From: Mytilus edulis
Taxonomy: Eukaryota; Mollusca; Bivalvia; Mytilida; Mytilidae
Length of the DNA stretch: 64,000 nt
Direction of reading: 5' to 3'
Assembly (NCBI RefSeq): GCF_963676685.1
Contig: NC_092350.1
Span: 62,923,674 to 62,987,673 of the forward strand
Positions within the stretch are counted from its first letter, which is position 1. Each line of letters begins with the position of its first letter. A program made the position numbers and the translations under genes. Positions 36,301-48,600 of the stretch are shown here, in pieces. The notes beneath the pieces are model-generated. The model did no database searches. It had not been told where the DNA came from and saw only the letters and a program-made list of their open reading frames with translations.

Positions 36301-37366
36301 ATTATTACATACATAATTTGATAAAGCAACAAGCGTCGTGCATAATGTGATCTCTATTATAGGAAACTATGTAGTTCAGGGAGTGATGTGATGATTTATC
36401 GGGTCAATCTGACTAATTATATAATAAGAATCAAACTCGGAGAATTCGAAAGTTAATACAAAGAACGAAGAAGAATTTTCAGTATCCTATCCAGATTTTT
36501 CAGGCTGCAAACCAAGCAAAATGTGTAGGAATAAATTGATTTTAACTAAAACATTAGCGACATATTTAATTTTGAAATTGATCAAGTCTGGCAACATGTG
36601 TAATTTATCCTTTTTATAATCCATGTGTATATAACAGAAGAATTTCAATTTTTGGTCAATCTTATCAATAATTTCCAATTCAAACTTTAACTCATTTTTC
36701 TCAATCAAATATAGTTTTTCTAGTTTAAATCAACACATGTTTGTTGAGTGAATCGGACATACGATAATGAGTATGTATTATCACTGGTATTAAAGAGATA
36801 ATCGTAACTGCAATTACGACTATCCCAATATGGCGACGGCAGATATAGGTAAAATCTTCACAGTTATTTTTCTCAAATGTAGCATGTTTTTATCAATAGA
36901 TACTCAGCTGCAAGGTTTTTCTATACCATTACATCATATTTGAATCGTAACGACGCACTGGAATTGTCTAAGCTTTTTGAAAATTGCCGTAGAAAAATCG
37001 TACTCTAAGGCATTTTTCTTCTTTGATAATCGTAATTTCTTTACCAGATAATAGTAACTGAAACATAATACATGTGTCTTTCAACATGTCAATGGTATTA
37101 TGTGTTAAAAATAAAAATTTCCAGTTTAACGATGACATTAACGCATATAAAAATACATGAAGAAACTTACAGGTTAACATCTAGGACAAATTTACTTATA
37201 TATCTCTATTTATAACTTACAACAATACGAATAACCTTTTAATATATACATGTACCTGTAAAAGATATGGAAAATGAAGCAGCTGTCGAGTCAGTTATTG
37301 TGGTTAGTAGATATTTTTAGTTTTTTTCAAAATTTTAATTTCGCATTTGTGGATGCGCGTTTAACT

Positions 37367-37398
<32 letters not shown>

Positions 37399-40300
37399 TG
37401 GATTAGCTATATCCAAAAAGGGCAATCCTTGCAATTCATCGATCAACTTGAAAGTAACGTACAAAGCATACCACATTTCCATATGTCATCTGTTTTGCCT
37501 CCAATTTCACGTTTATACTAAAATTTTGCGCGAAATGAACAAAAGATTCCATTAATAACTTTTAACTGCATCATCGGATTTCACAGTTGATACTTTTATC
37601 GGTAGATATGAGTGTTCATATTTCCCTTTTCCTTATATTTCAATAAATATAGCCGTCCATATTTTTTCCCTATGATAAACTTTTTTCTACAATATTCTGA
37701 TATAATATATGATTTTAAAAATTAAATTCAAATGTTTTGATCAAATACCCATGCATTTTAGGACGTTTCTGTAAACAGTGTGGATGGTAAAGGATTGTAC
37801 ATCTCATATTGCATTTACTGACCCCATATATATCGTATTAGGTCATCATCACACTAAGTAACGGATTTATCTTATTGACTTTCCTAACATTTGGTACTTA
37901 GTATTTAGCTAGTGGCCTATACAAATGAGCAAGGTCTTAAATATCGTTAGCATAAATAACTTACGTGCATTGGTCTAGATACAAACATAATGCCACCAAT
38001 AGCAACTTATAAGCTTTACATGTGTTTTATGAATTTAATTTAATCATCAATATCGATGTATTTCTTTGTCTATTGATACATTAAAGATAACTATAAACAT
38101 CTTGCTTGTTTTTTTAAAGAGACGCAATCCCACTACTAAACGTGTATTGAAAAATGCCTTATCTACTACGTACTATGGAATAATCACAATCTCCATGCCA
38201 TTTTTTAATTTCTAATAAGACGACCTATTATCGTCAACTAGTCTGTATACGGTATATCTACTTTTAGTGCACGCGTATACAAACACACAACTGGCTATTC
38301 CGCGTTACGTCCAGCTTAATAATATTGCCAGGTATTCTCAATTTTCGACATCAAAACCCACAGTTTACTTAGGCCAAATTTCAAATACAATATATTTATC
38401 TCTATTCTATAGCAAAAGGGAAAAGGATTAATTTATTTTCTGTGGTAAAATTTCATAAATCGAAAATTCTGCGAAAGGATGTTATCGTGTTTACATGGCA
38501 ACGACACAAGGTGACGTCATATTAATGTTTCCATAAATGAAAAACATTTTTAAACACCAGGCGTTATATTAAGCTTCGTGGGTGCCTCATAATGCAATAA
38601 TATTACATTAAAAGAACATACATATTGGTGGTAAATGAAATTAAAAAATATATTATTGAATTATATAATATTACTTATATTAGCATATGGGTGCAAACAA
38701 AATTATCGAATTTGTCCCATTAGTATCGAACTAATGCATGGCATGCAGCCGTAGATTTGTTTTCATTTAACTATAGGCTAGGTGTTTATAATCATATTTT
38801 ACCCCTTTAATAACGCTCAGGGTAAATTATTCGAGTATAAATGCCCAACCCTTGAAAATGAAAACAAATGTACGGCTACCATTTATTATTTCTTAACCAA
38901 TCGTATTACCTGAAATGTTAAAGGAGGTCACATAAACCTGTTGTACAATATTGCACATTTCGTATGGTCCTTGACATGTTTTAGTTCGACGATTTGCAAA
39001 GGGCAATATCATATTTGAAAAAAATGCACAGATTCTGTGTGATTATTAAATTTTCTAAAGCTACTACATCTGTATTGTAAAATACTAGCTGTTAGACACA
39101 TTATATGTTTGGTTTATTCGTTAGCTGCTATTCGGCAGGTTTAGACTATTAGCTGTTTGGTTTACACCCTAAAAATGATAATTAACACGGAAAATATTAC
39201 CAGACCAACCTCTATAGTTGGAATGGTATCCGAACGTGTGTGAAATAAATCAGGTTTCGTTATAGAAAAAATGTATATTCATTAAAATACGTACGTGTAT
39301 ATTGGTAACAATGCAGCAAATGGACTACACACGAGAACTAACACCAAACCAAACATCTGGAAACACATTTGCTCTCTACATGATAGATCCTTATAGTCGC
39401 ACTTAATTTTTCGTGATGTTTTGCAAAGAAAATAAACGCTAGAAAGAGAACTGGTGCGAAGGTAAAGGCCATCACCAATAGAAACTTTGAAGTTTGTCCA
39501 ATCGAAATGTAGTGTAGGAACAGGAACACATCCGAAAGAGTATCAAACAGGTACAGGACATATGTTAACAAAGTCAGTATGACATGGATAGTTCCCTTAA
39601 TGCACGAATCATGATAAGGTTGCTTTCCAGAGCAGCACATTCGGTAGGCAGCCGCATACAAAATTATTAACATAACCATACCAAAAATAGCACAAACCAT
39701 ACTGATTATTTTGATAGTTTCACTCGACGTTGATAGTGCATCTGAAAATATATTTTTACTATTTATTGAAGATTGAGACCTTTTCCGCCTTGAATCTGAT
39801 AGGCCGTGAAACTTTCCATATTACAAACATACAATGGAACAACCATTTGACTATCTTCAAGATGATAGGCGTTTTGACTTCAATTAAATATATTGTTTTA
39901 ACCAAGACCAGAAGGAAGAAAAATAAGTCTGGCATATTGAACACAGGGTTATCGGGCATATATTGCGCATATTTGTATTATATGATTATCCATGTTAATT
40001 AACAATTCATATAAAAGTTTCCAAAAATCTATATTCATAGGTAAACCTTTGTTTTTTCTGTAAATATTTTGCATTACGACTTTTAAAGAATCGCTGTATT
40101 GCAGATTTTCTTTAATATAAAAAGAAGATGTAGTATGATTGCCAATGAGACAACTTTCATCAACAGACCAAAACGACACAGACATTAATAACTATGGGTA
40201 ACCGTACGGCCTTCAAAAATGAGCAAACCCATACGCATAGTCAGCTATAAAAGGCCCCGATATGACAATGTAAAACAATTCAAACGGATACACGGATTTT

Positions 40301-41018
40301 TTTGTGCAGTGGTTTGTTAAGTTTACAATTAATCATCTACGAATAAAACAATGTGCGCTAGGAGAAGATATCCAATCCAGTCTATTCAATACAAACTCCT
40401 TTTATGACCATAATGAAGGACAAGATATAGTTTGAGGAAATATAAGTATTAACCGTTGCGTACACGATTTACTACCAAAGTATTTTTGTATTCTTTCACT
40501 TGTCATTCCAGTTTATTTCTGGGTGCATGTTGTGTTTCTCGATCTTACGTTTTCTATGTGTTGTTATTATGTGTTCGTCTTTTCGTCGTGTTACGATTTT
40601 CGTCATTGCGTTGACAGTTTTTCTTGTTTTTTTTTAGTTTGATATTTTCATAGTACCTTTAGTTAATCGTTTCTTGTTCAGAAAATGTAATCTGTTTTCA
40701 ACTTATTGTATTTCTTTTTTTTCAAATACTAACTTAAACTTTAAACATCCCTATGCTACAAAATAACAGAATAGAAATACTCATGAATCATTGCTTTCAC
40801 CCTGAGCTTTTTGAGTTTTAATGTATGTCTTTATTTATAGTAACTTTACCATAATCACGATAATAATTATATGTCGTAGTTTCCAAACTCTCAAATGGTG
40901 TTGTGATGGTGTTGTTTATGAGCGATGCCCCAGCTTTAGTACAGTTCAAATAGTATGGAGTTGTGGTGAAGTCCCAATTGGATGCAGTTGTCATGAACTC
41001 CATACCTGTAAGATTCAT
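33344..41018 (-). CDS. XK-related (XKR) protein, copy 2, frameshifted
   Basis: Exons are 41018-40850 (ATG at 41018, MNLTGMEFMT), 39741-39295, 35713-35556 and 34530-33344. Intron phases (1, 2, 1) equal those of copies 1 and 3. The hallmarks LFDTLSDVFLF and EATLESAPQLTVQIYL are present. Exon 2 is 447 bases, one short of a length that keeps frame. Comparison with copies 1 and 3 puts the shift near 39405-39425, beside a five-base A run (minus strand). Upstream and downstream of it the expected frames are open. The last exon encodes the membrane half plus a Q/N/S/Y-rich tail of about 190 residues (from about 33910 down) that copies 1 and 3 lack. This is either a young pseudogene or an intact gene with a homopolymer sequence error; the long undamaged tail favours the second. 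Confidence 0.75.
34531..35555 (-). other. Intron 3 of XKR copy 2, with a repeat fragment
   Basis: About 35140-35290 carries a piece of dispersed family C (AGTCAGGAATATGGTAG, then TTTCTCGGAGTTTAGTATT), as also seen at 41058-41460 and 54246-54460. The rest is AT-rich intron. Confidence 0.5.
35714..39294 (-). other. Large intron 2 of XKR copy 2
   Basis: About 3.6 kb. Contents: a T-run/G-run junction at about 37376-37400, the MITE-like copy B at 38735-38882, and otherwise AT-rich sequence. A plus-strand ATGGCGACGGCAGATATAG followed by GT at about 36831-36850 resembles a start exon, but I could not follow it into a gene. Confidence 0.45.
38735..38882. repeat. Palindromic MITE-like element, copy B
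   Basis: Its ends are inverted repeats (GCCGTAGATTTGTTTTCATT against AATGAAAACAAATGTACGGC), matching copy A at 14303-14446 in ends and overall size. The middle sequences differ more, though both contain a CTNAGGGTAAA-like word. Confidence 0.65.
40118..40290 (-). repeat. Dispersed repeat family A, reversed copy in XKR2 intron 1
   Basis: It contains GGGTAACCGTACGGCCTTCA and GCATAGTCAGCTATAAAAGG, the same blocks as 25412-25595. Confidence 0.75.
40490..40645 (+). repeat. Retroelement tail fragment
   Basis: T-rich sequence with TTTCTGGGTGCATGTTGTG and CGTCTTTTCGTCGTGTT words, resembling the T-rich tail sequence downstream of the Penelope-like RT at 44050-44190 and 44350-44465. No coding content. 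Confidence 0.35.
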
Positions 41019-41057
41019 ATTTGCATTTTGTAACAAATTTAAATTTAATGTTGCAAT

Positions 41058-41460
41058 ATAATGGAATTTGATGCGACTGTCATACAAGTGAGAGGATTAG
41101 CTAGCTATAAAACCAGATTCAATCCACCATTTTCTACATAAGAAAATGCCTGTACCAAGACAGGAATATGACAGTTGTTATCCATTCGTTTTATGTGTTT
41201 GAACTTTTGATTTTGCCATTTGATTGGTGACTTTCCTTTTTTGAATTTTCCTCGGAGTTCAGTATTTTTGTGATTTTACTTTCCAATACAGCGAGAAACT
41301 CCCACACCCGGAGGCGTCCTACAACTGGCCCCAAAACAGATATGTATACTAGTTCAGTGATAATGGACATCATACTAAACTCAAAATTATACACAAGAAA
41401 CTAACATTAACAAGCATACAAGACTGACCAAGGCCAGAGGCTCTTATCATAGGACAGGTG
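41058..41460 (+). repeat. Dispersed repeat family C, fullest copy
   Basis: It begins GATGCGACTGTCATACAAGT, passes TGCCTGTACCAAGACAGGAA and TTCCTCGGAGTTCAGTA, and ends with the GCGAGAAACTCCCAC / AATTATACACAAGAAACTA blocks. The first half recurs at 54246-54460 and the second half at 56010-56165. Its left edge lies only about 40 bp from the start codon of XKR copy 2. Confidence 0.75.
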
Positions 41461-42710
41461 CAAAAATGCGGTGGAATTTGTTTTTCTCTTAAATGTTTCA
41501 GTTTTACTTTCTTTATTAATTTGATTATTATTGAAATGAACTTAAAGAGGTGAATAAATAGCTTTCTATCTCTTGCAAATTATTGATTGAAAGATTGTTG
41601 TTAAACATCTATCTAATATTGTTAAACGTTAACAATTGATACGAAAGTACGATTTTACGAAAAAAAAGCCGACCTGTCGTACATCATAAACGTGTGAAAA
41701 TTATGAAAATCTGGAATTTCAGCTTTCTAATAACATATAAGATTTTTTACATGTCTGGGGAACATTGGATCAACCTCGGGTTTGATAGGGCTATAATGTT
41801 GCCCAGTCTTTACTTTTCTATGGTTTACGTGTACTTTGTATTCTGGTGCATCAGTATAGGTCTCCTTTCGTTTTGTAGCAATTACTTTTCATGTTTAAGA
41901 CTTATAAAGATGAATTCTAACGCAGCGTCTTTCGAAACAGCCAACATGCAAATATTTAATTTGATCATTTACTATTTCCACTGTTCCTTACTCTAATCAC
42001 ATGCTAACCGCTAATCTTATGTCCAATGTCAAACATTGATACATATCTATACACTTCCGATAGTACAACAGCTGCGCAGTGAGTTTTTCTTTGGCGGAGA
42101 CTTGAGAAGCTTTGGGTTTTATACGATAACTCAAGTTAAGTATCAGGATGTAGTAATTGCGTGAATATTAATTAACTGAGTATGCATCCATACTTCACAT
42201 TTCACACGCAATATTTATTTATAAACAAAGTATGCGAATAATGAGTTTCTTTTAAAAGCTATGTTTTGTAGATAAACGAAAAAGCATATTTGAAATAGCT
42301 AGTTTGAATACTTTGATAATAAATTTGAAAAGACAATTATAAAATAAGTTTTAAAAAGATTTTAAACAAACTCACTGCTTATTATAATCTGTTGTCGACA
42401 AAATCCGTTTGAATTGTATTATTTGAACTTCAAATTTTAAGCAAATAGATTACATAATCTGACAAGATATCAGTTAATCGTGTACTTGTCCTACTTTGTG
42501 AGCATGTGCACTGCATATTAAGAAGATAAATCACTTTTGTTACTGCTGATAAAATCAATAAATATTGTGTTTAACATGACTACACTGCAATGAATGGTAC
42601 AATTCGATTCATGGGTACAATAAAAAAAAAACACTTTCTTTTCCGTGATATTTACACTCAATAGGTTTATTATAGGATATGCTAAATGCTTAAGCTAGGT
42701 TTACACTGCC
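41461..42710. other. Gene-free stretch
   Basis: AT-rich. A 100-codon open frame at 41694-41996 contains hydrophobic runs but no recognised motif or splice context, and I do not regard it as a gene. Confidence 0.35.
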
Positions 42711-43035
42711 GATCAGATCAATCTGATGATCCCGATTGTCCAAATTTCCCCGACCAAGCTTTATCAGATTCTTGATCGGGCCTGTTTACGACTTCTACCA
42801 TACTGCTATCCAACTGTACACGACCTTACCACGATCAGTCCGATTTACGACTTCACAACGACTCAAATCCGACCACTACTTGCATACATACTCGATAATT
42901 CCGATCAATTCACGATCTATACATAATCTTTCCTCGACTAGCTAGACCACATCAACTATACTTGATCTCAGCCTGATCTCGACCAGACCAGATCGCCCTC
43001 ATCGTATAGGGGTTGTAGGGATAGTCGGGATTTGG
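42711..43035. repeat. GATC/CGAC-dense low-complexity patch
   Basis: About 325 bp unusually rich in the words GATC, CGAT and CGAC (for example GATCAGATCAATCTGATGAT at its start). It is less AT-rich than the flanks. Many words are near-copies of one another, like a scrambled short-unit satellite. No coding interpretation is convincing. Confidence 0.55.
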
Positions 43036-43339
43036 TCAGGTATGTATGTAGAATTTCAATACAAAAACGTCTGCATTTTTTTATATGACCAGCTGTTATT
43101 TGTAGTAAAAATTAGTTATTCATTATTTTTTGTAAAAGATTATAGAACATGGTTAAGTCGACATACAATTTTTTGGTCTTCGGGAGGGATAAATCCTATT
43201 TTCCAAACGATCACTCTGATTCCATTAAAAAATTATCTGAACCTGACATTATCAAGGTGCTTGATTTTTTGATTCACAGCATATTCTTTTCGTTCTGAGG
43301 ACGTGTTTTTTTAACTGTGGACATTTCAATTGAAACCAA

Positions 43340-44190
43340 TTGTGCCCCTCTTCTTGTCGACTAGTTTCTTTATTATTATGAGGCTGAATTCATACAGAAA
43401 TTTCTTAGAAAATAATATTAGAAGTTAGCAATATCCCTTAACTCTGGTGACTATGTTAAACGCATCTATCCCATCGAATTAGAGATACAGGTTACAACAG
43501 ATAAAGTTATTTTTGCCCCATATCTTGACGAATCTCTGAAAATTGACAATGAGGGTCGGTTGAAAACAAACCTTTACGACAAAAGAGATGATAGAAGCTT
43601 TCCAATTGTAAACTTTATATTTCTAAGTAGCAACATTCCTGCACCACCTGCATACGGGGTATATATCTCCCCATTGATACGATATTTCCGTGCTAATCTT
43701 TCCTATCATGATTTGCTTGATAAAGCGTTGCTGCTCACAAGGAAGCTTTAAAACCAAGAGTTCCAAATGGTGAAGTTGAAATCATCCCGTAGTAATTTTT
43801 ACGGACGCCATTACCATTTGGTTGGTCGTTATGGTATCATCGTTTCACAAATGATATCGGGTATATTCCGTACGTCGTAACTAGAATCCCCTCCCCTTCC
43901 ATCAATGTGGCCTACCGAATAAGGCTATTTACCGGATTTGTAATACCATAGGCAACACGACGGGTGTCACATGTGGAGCAGGATCTGCTTACCCTTCTAG
44001 AGCACATGAGATCACCACTAGGTGTTGGTGAGGTTCGTGTTACTTATTCTTTAGTTTTCTATGTTGTGTCATGTTTTTTATTGTTGGTCTGTTTGTCTAT
44101 TTTTTTTTTTAGTCAGGCGTTGTCAGTTTATTTACGATTTATGAGTTTTACTGTCCCTCTTGTATCTTTTGTTTTTCTTTTGTAAAAGTA
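43340..44190 (+). mobile_element. Penelope-like retroelement fragment, copy C
   Basis: An RT C-terminal piece with YDKRDD, FPIVNF, NIPAPPAYGVYIS and LIRYFRANLSYHD (43573-43720) matches the second frame of the copy at 53060-53477. Stops and shifts are frequent. It is followed by the T-rich tail GTCACATGTGGAGCAGGATC (about 43967) and GTTGTCAGTTTATTTACG. Related tail words occur at about 2070-2290, 44350-44465 and 44800-44905. Confidence 0.75.
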
Positions 44191-45619
44191 GAAGCACTTC
44201 TATCCTATGATGTATTTAAAAAAATATATATCTTAATGCATCTGTTTTTTTTTCTTATTCTGTACAGTTGATTAAAAAACACTTTTAACATTTTTTCGCA
44301 AAAAGTATTACTGCTGTTTAATTTTCCATTGTTTATAACCTACAAAATATGAATGTTCGTGTTCTTTCGTCTCTAGTTATTTTTGTCGTGTTTTGTGTAC
44401 TCTTGTTTGTTTGTTTTCCGCATTTAGCCATGTCATTGTCAGAATGTTGTCAACTTATGAAGTATGTTTTGGTATTGTTCATATCTCTTGTTTCTAAATA
44501 AAAATAATTTTGCATGATTGTCATGCTTTCCAAATTATACTCTGTCTTTTCAATTTGCAGCTTTTTTTTATGTGCATCATTTTTAAGACATTAAGTAAAA
44601 ATAAAAAAAAATTAAAAAAAAGGTTTGGCAAATAAATCAAGTTTAAATCTACAAAAATACAAGATTTGATACCTCTGCAGAGTCAGGCTATCGTTAGGAA
44701 GAGGACCGGGTGGACGAATTAAATGAGTAAAATAATGGCCCTAATTACTTGTCTTAGGGAAGGATAAATCTTCCTTTGTAAATATTCATTCTGTTTTCTA
44801 TGATGTGAGGTGTGTATTATGATTTGTCTGTCTATTTATTTTTACCAGGTCTTTGCCAGTTTATTTTCTTTTGGTGACTGTGAATGTCGCTCTGATATCT
44901 TTCACCAATCTTTTGTTGTTAATGTGTTTTCCTCGGTTTTAGTTTGTTGTTATAGCATTTTAAAAGATATTCCGTCATAATCATGATGTAGAATTGTTTT
45001 CTGCTGACACACATACATTGTGTCTTTTCGTCTGATGAGATTCTAATGGGAAGCTACTGCTGCTACAAAGGTGTTTCTACCACTTTTTTAAATGAGATTT
45101 AGGAAAAAAGAAAATTGTTACACTCAAATTTAGATTGTCTACACCTTATATAAACTTGAACAATTTATAATAGTTCTTGTGGCAAAATAGATAAGTCAAG
45201 TACTACTAACCCTACAGCAGTTGAAAGGAATCAGAAGCATACTATATACCAAAAAATGTTCGCGAGCGATTTATTTTCGAGTCTTACGCGAATAGAACAA
45301 TCATAAAGATTTGTATGTATCGATATTTATAGAAATTCACAACAGTTCTTGTCAGCAATAATTTCTCCCGCCTTTTGATGCCATGACTATCCTTCTTTTT
45401 GGTTGTGGTGGTTAAATGGAAAAAAAGAACGTTTGTGCTTCCTACATGTCCTATGTTTTTCTTTTCTTAGCCATCACCATGTAAATACAGACCAATGTTT
45501 CTGTTTATTCACTTTTCCTAGTCCTTCGAAATAAGCAGACAGTAGCATTATTTTCATCGTAAACGACATTTTATCTTTTTATTATTTTTCGATTTTTGTA
45601 GCTGGAAAAAATACCTATT
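44191..45619. other. Gene-free stretch before the phospholipase gene
   Basis: It holds retroelement tail fragments (44350-44465, 44800-44950) and AT-rich sequence. No promoter element for the phospholipase gene could be singled out. Confidence 0.35.
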
Positions 45620-48600
45620 ATGTTGAATCTATTCGTAAGTATTTTTTTTAACGTGTTGTGTACCGGTAATTTCTTTTTTTTTATTCAATATACATTTAAG
45701 AATCTGTTTGTACCGCACTGGTGGTGTCTGAGTGTCTGAGAGTCCCAATGTCTTTTTTAATACTGTTTTGCTGTTTTAAATTCTGAATCTACAATGACAG
45801 AATTTCAATAATACTGATTCATTCACCATGTTCACATAGAAGCTCGAAAACTGATTAATACTCGGATGAACGGTTCGGTTAAGTACATAATGATGTGAGA
45901 TATTTTTTATTATTGCATAGCAATATACTTTTTCCCACAGAACGTTAACAAAAGTGAGCGTGCAATAAATTCCAATATTACACTAGTGAAATAAATCTTT
46001 AAAATTCATGACGTCATCAAAGACAAAATCTTTGTTTAAACAAATTTTTACTTTCAAATATTATATTGCTATACAATAAAAGAGTTATTGCATGAATATT
46101 GGGGAATATTGTCCCTCGTAGAACATATATTGCACTCGCAAGGTCATGCAATATAAAGTTTAACTCGGGACAATATTCCCCAATATTCATGCAATAACCC
46201 TACAATATCAAACATATTATTTATGCCAGTATTTGATATATTTTTTATTGCGAATTAAATTATACAACAAACCCTTATCAATTTTGAGCTGCCTATTTCT
46301 CTCCGCTACTATCTAACAATACAAACAAACATATATATTATTTATGATTAAAAACTTGGTATTTCAGGCTTTTGACATTTTTTTCAAAATAGAATAATAA
46401 CTACAGAATTACGTTTAATCATTTCCTGGTGTTTTATTATATATTGTGTTTATATTATTTTATGAGTTTTACATAATAAAATTATTTGTGAAATATCACT
46501 AAAACGTCTGTTTTGTAAAAACAATCATGATACTACATATGCAATTGATTGTGGAAAATTTAATCACCTCATGCATGTAATGGATCGAGTGTAAACCGAA
46601 TGTGCATTTAAAGGGAAATATCATCAATAAGTATACTTATTATTGTGTGTTGTCGGATAAACCAAAGTAATACGTATGATTTTTCAGAATTACCAAATTC
46701 TCAGCATGAGAACGCTTATTATGTATAATTAAGACTTTAAACATAATGTCTATTATATTTGTCGAGAATATGGATTTAATGTAAATTTTACTTGATTGAC
46801 TGATGTTTAGTTATTTTACACTCTTCGACCTATTCCTACAGTGATAGCTCCTCTTTTTTTTAGGAAGTTTGAGATATCCAAAGAGAACCGATGACTCTCG
46901 TCAGAATAACTGAAATGCAAATCTTTTCTTTATATAGTCAACAAAGATATAAGCTTCGACAGGGATTCAAAAACATAAAATCTGTTTTTATAGGCTATCA
47001 CTTACTTAAGATAAACTACATGTATATAGACTTAATGTATACCGTTTTTTTTAAATGAAATAGTGTATCTTATTTTTCACTGATGTTTCATTTTAGAATA
47101 TTGCAGTATGTTTGTTGGGTATCAAGATGTACATTGGCATAGTTGGTAAGTAAACAACAGATATAATATAGTGATAACTGTTTTCCTTAATCCGTCAACA
47201 ATTTTAGCTTCAGTTAATAGTGTGCTACACTGACCGAAGTTATTTTATAAAGTTACACCTCAAATTGTACTTGTGAATAACAATTAACATTTACCAATTT
47301 TGAAAATTGAATACTAAAATTTGTTTATGTAAACACTCACAGATTCCACAAAAATAAACAAATCAAGATTATAATGGCGAATAAACATAAACTTGACAGG
47401 CAATTGAAATTCAAATTTCAGGGGGAAATAATCAATCCATTACAAACATAAACGATCAGGTCAACAATGATTTCACATAGACCAAATGAAAGTCAAAAAC
47501 TAACAGCAAGCATCTGAAACGTCATGATTAAACAAATGAAACTTTCATCGAAATGAAGCCAGATGTTCACGATTTATATTCTTGTAACGGAACCTAACTG
47601 ATACAAGATTCGATTTTTTTTATAAAACTCATGCATTCACGCGGTATACGAGTAATTGACTAGAAAATGATCACAATTTAAAATTCTTATACATGAATGC
47701 TATGACCTCAGCCCAAAAAGTCAAAGATAGTATACTACATTGTTTCCAAAGACACAAGTATCATACTAACATAATATGATAGCTAAAATAACAGAGATAA
47801 ATAAGTTGGAAGTAACTTGAAATAATGATGAATCAAACAATATGTTTCTTTTTTTTTGTGTGTGTATATATTTTTATGAACCTGTTCCAATGCAGGGGCT
47901 TATACATGTTAAAATTCAATATGTGTCGTGTAATTGTTACCTGATATCTTACTTTTGTTAATTTGTTTATTGTTTTTTTTTATCTATTGAATTGTTAAAA
48001 TTTGTCATTTGGATGACTGATGATGCTTTCTATCATGGTTAAGTTATATTTATAGTGGAAGGCCATAGCATGAACTATTACACCTCTGTGTTATTTGGTC
48101 TCTAGTGTTCATCCTTTTATTTGATATATTTTGAATACAGAGACCAGAAGCGTGAAACAAAAGAGGTCTGTATGGAACTTGGCATATCAATTGACGCATT
48201 ATTTCGGAGCAGACCAAGCCACGTCACTACTAGACTACGGATGTTATTGTGGATGGTATGGTTGTGGTTCACCAGTTGACGGTGTAGATCAGTAAGCTTG
48301 CATTATTACTACGAATAAAAAGGCTATATCGTGTTAACGACTACACTTACGACGATACCTAATACCCTTTTAGCATGAATTATTTAAAATAAACATGTTC
48401 ATGCCTTAGTGTTAGCTTTTATGAAAAATCTGTATTGACGGGAAACACGCCTATTGACATAAAAACATAGTCATACTGCATTGTTATTCGTAAATCCTGT
48501 CAACCACATAATTTTATATAGATGATTGGCAGAAAGCTGAAAGTAAAGTTATATAATTACCGATTAAACCTAATGGGTAGTTTTTAATCTGATATTTTTT

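Noticed and set aside
36487-36708. Minus-strand 73-codon open frame (EKNELKFELEIIDKIDQ) that looks protein-like.
   Set aside because: It lies inside an XKR copy 2 intron, is Lys/Ile/Leu-rich as AT-rich DNA tends to be, and has no matching splice partner or known motif.
36831-36850. Plus-strand start-exon-like sequence ATGGCGACGGCAGATATAG followed by GT, and a possible next exon at about 37268 (DMENEAAVESV).
   Set aside because: The phases would agree, but I could not follow it into further exons, and it lies antisense inside an XKR intron. Not enough to call a gene.
41694-41996. 100-codon plus-strand frame with hydrophobic segments.
   Set aside because: T-rich DNA gives Phe/Leu-rich frames by chance. 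No start context, splice sites or homology recognised.
43964-44185. Hydrophobic plus-strand frame starting near the GTGGAGCAGGATC sequence.
   Set aside because: It is the same retroelement tail and not an independent gene.
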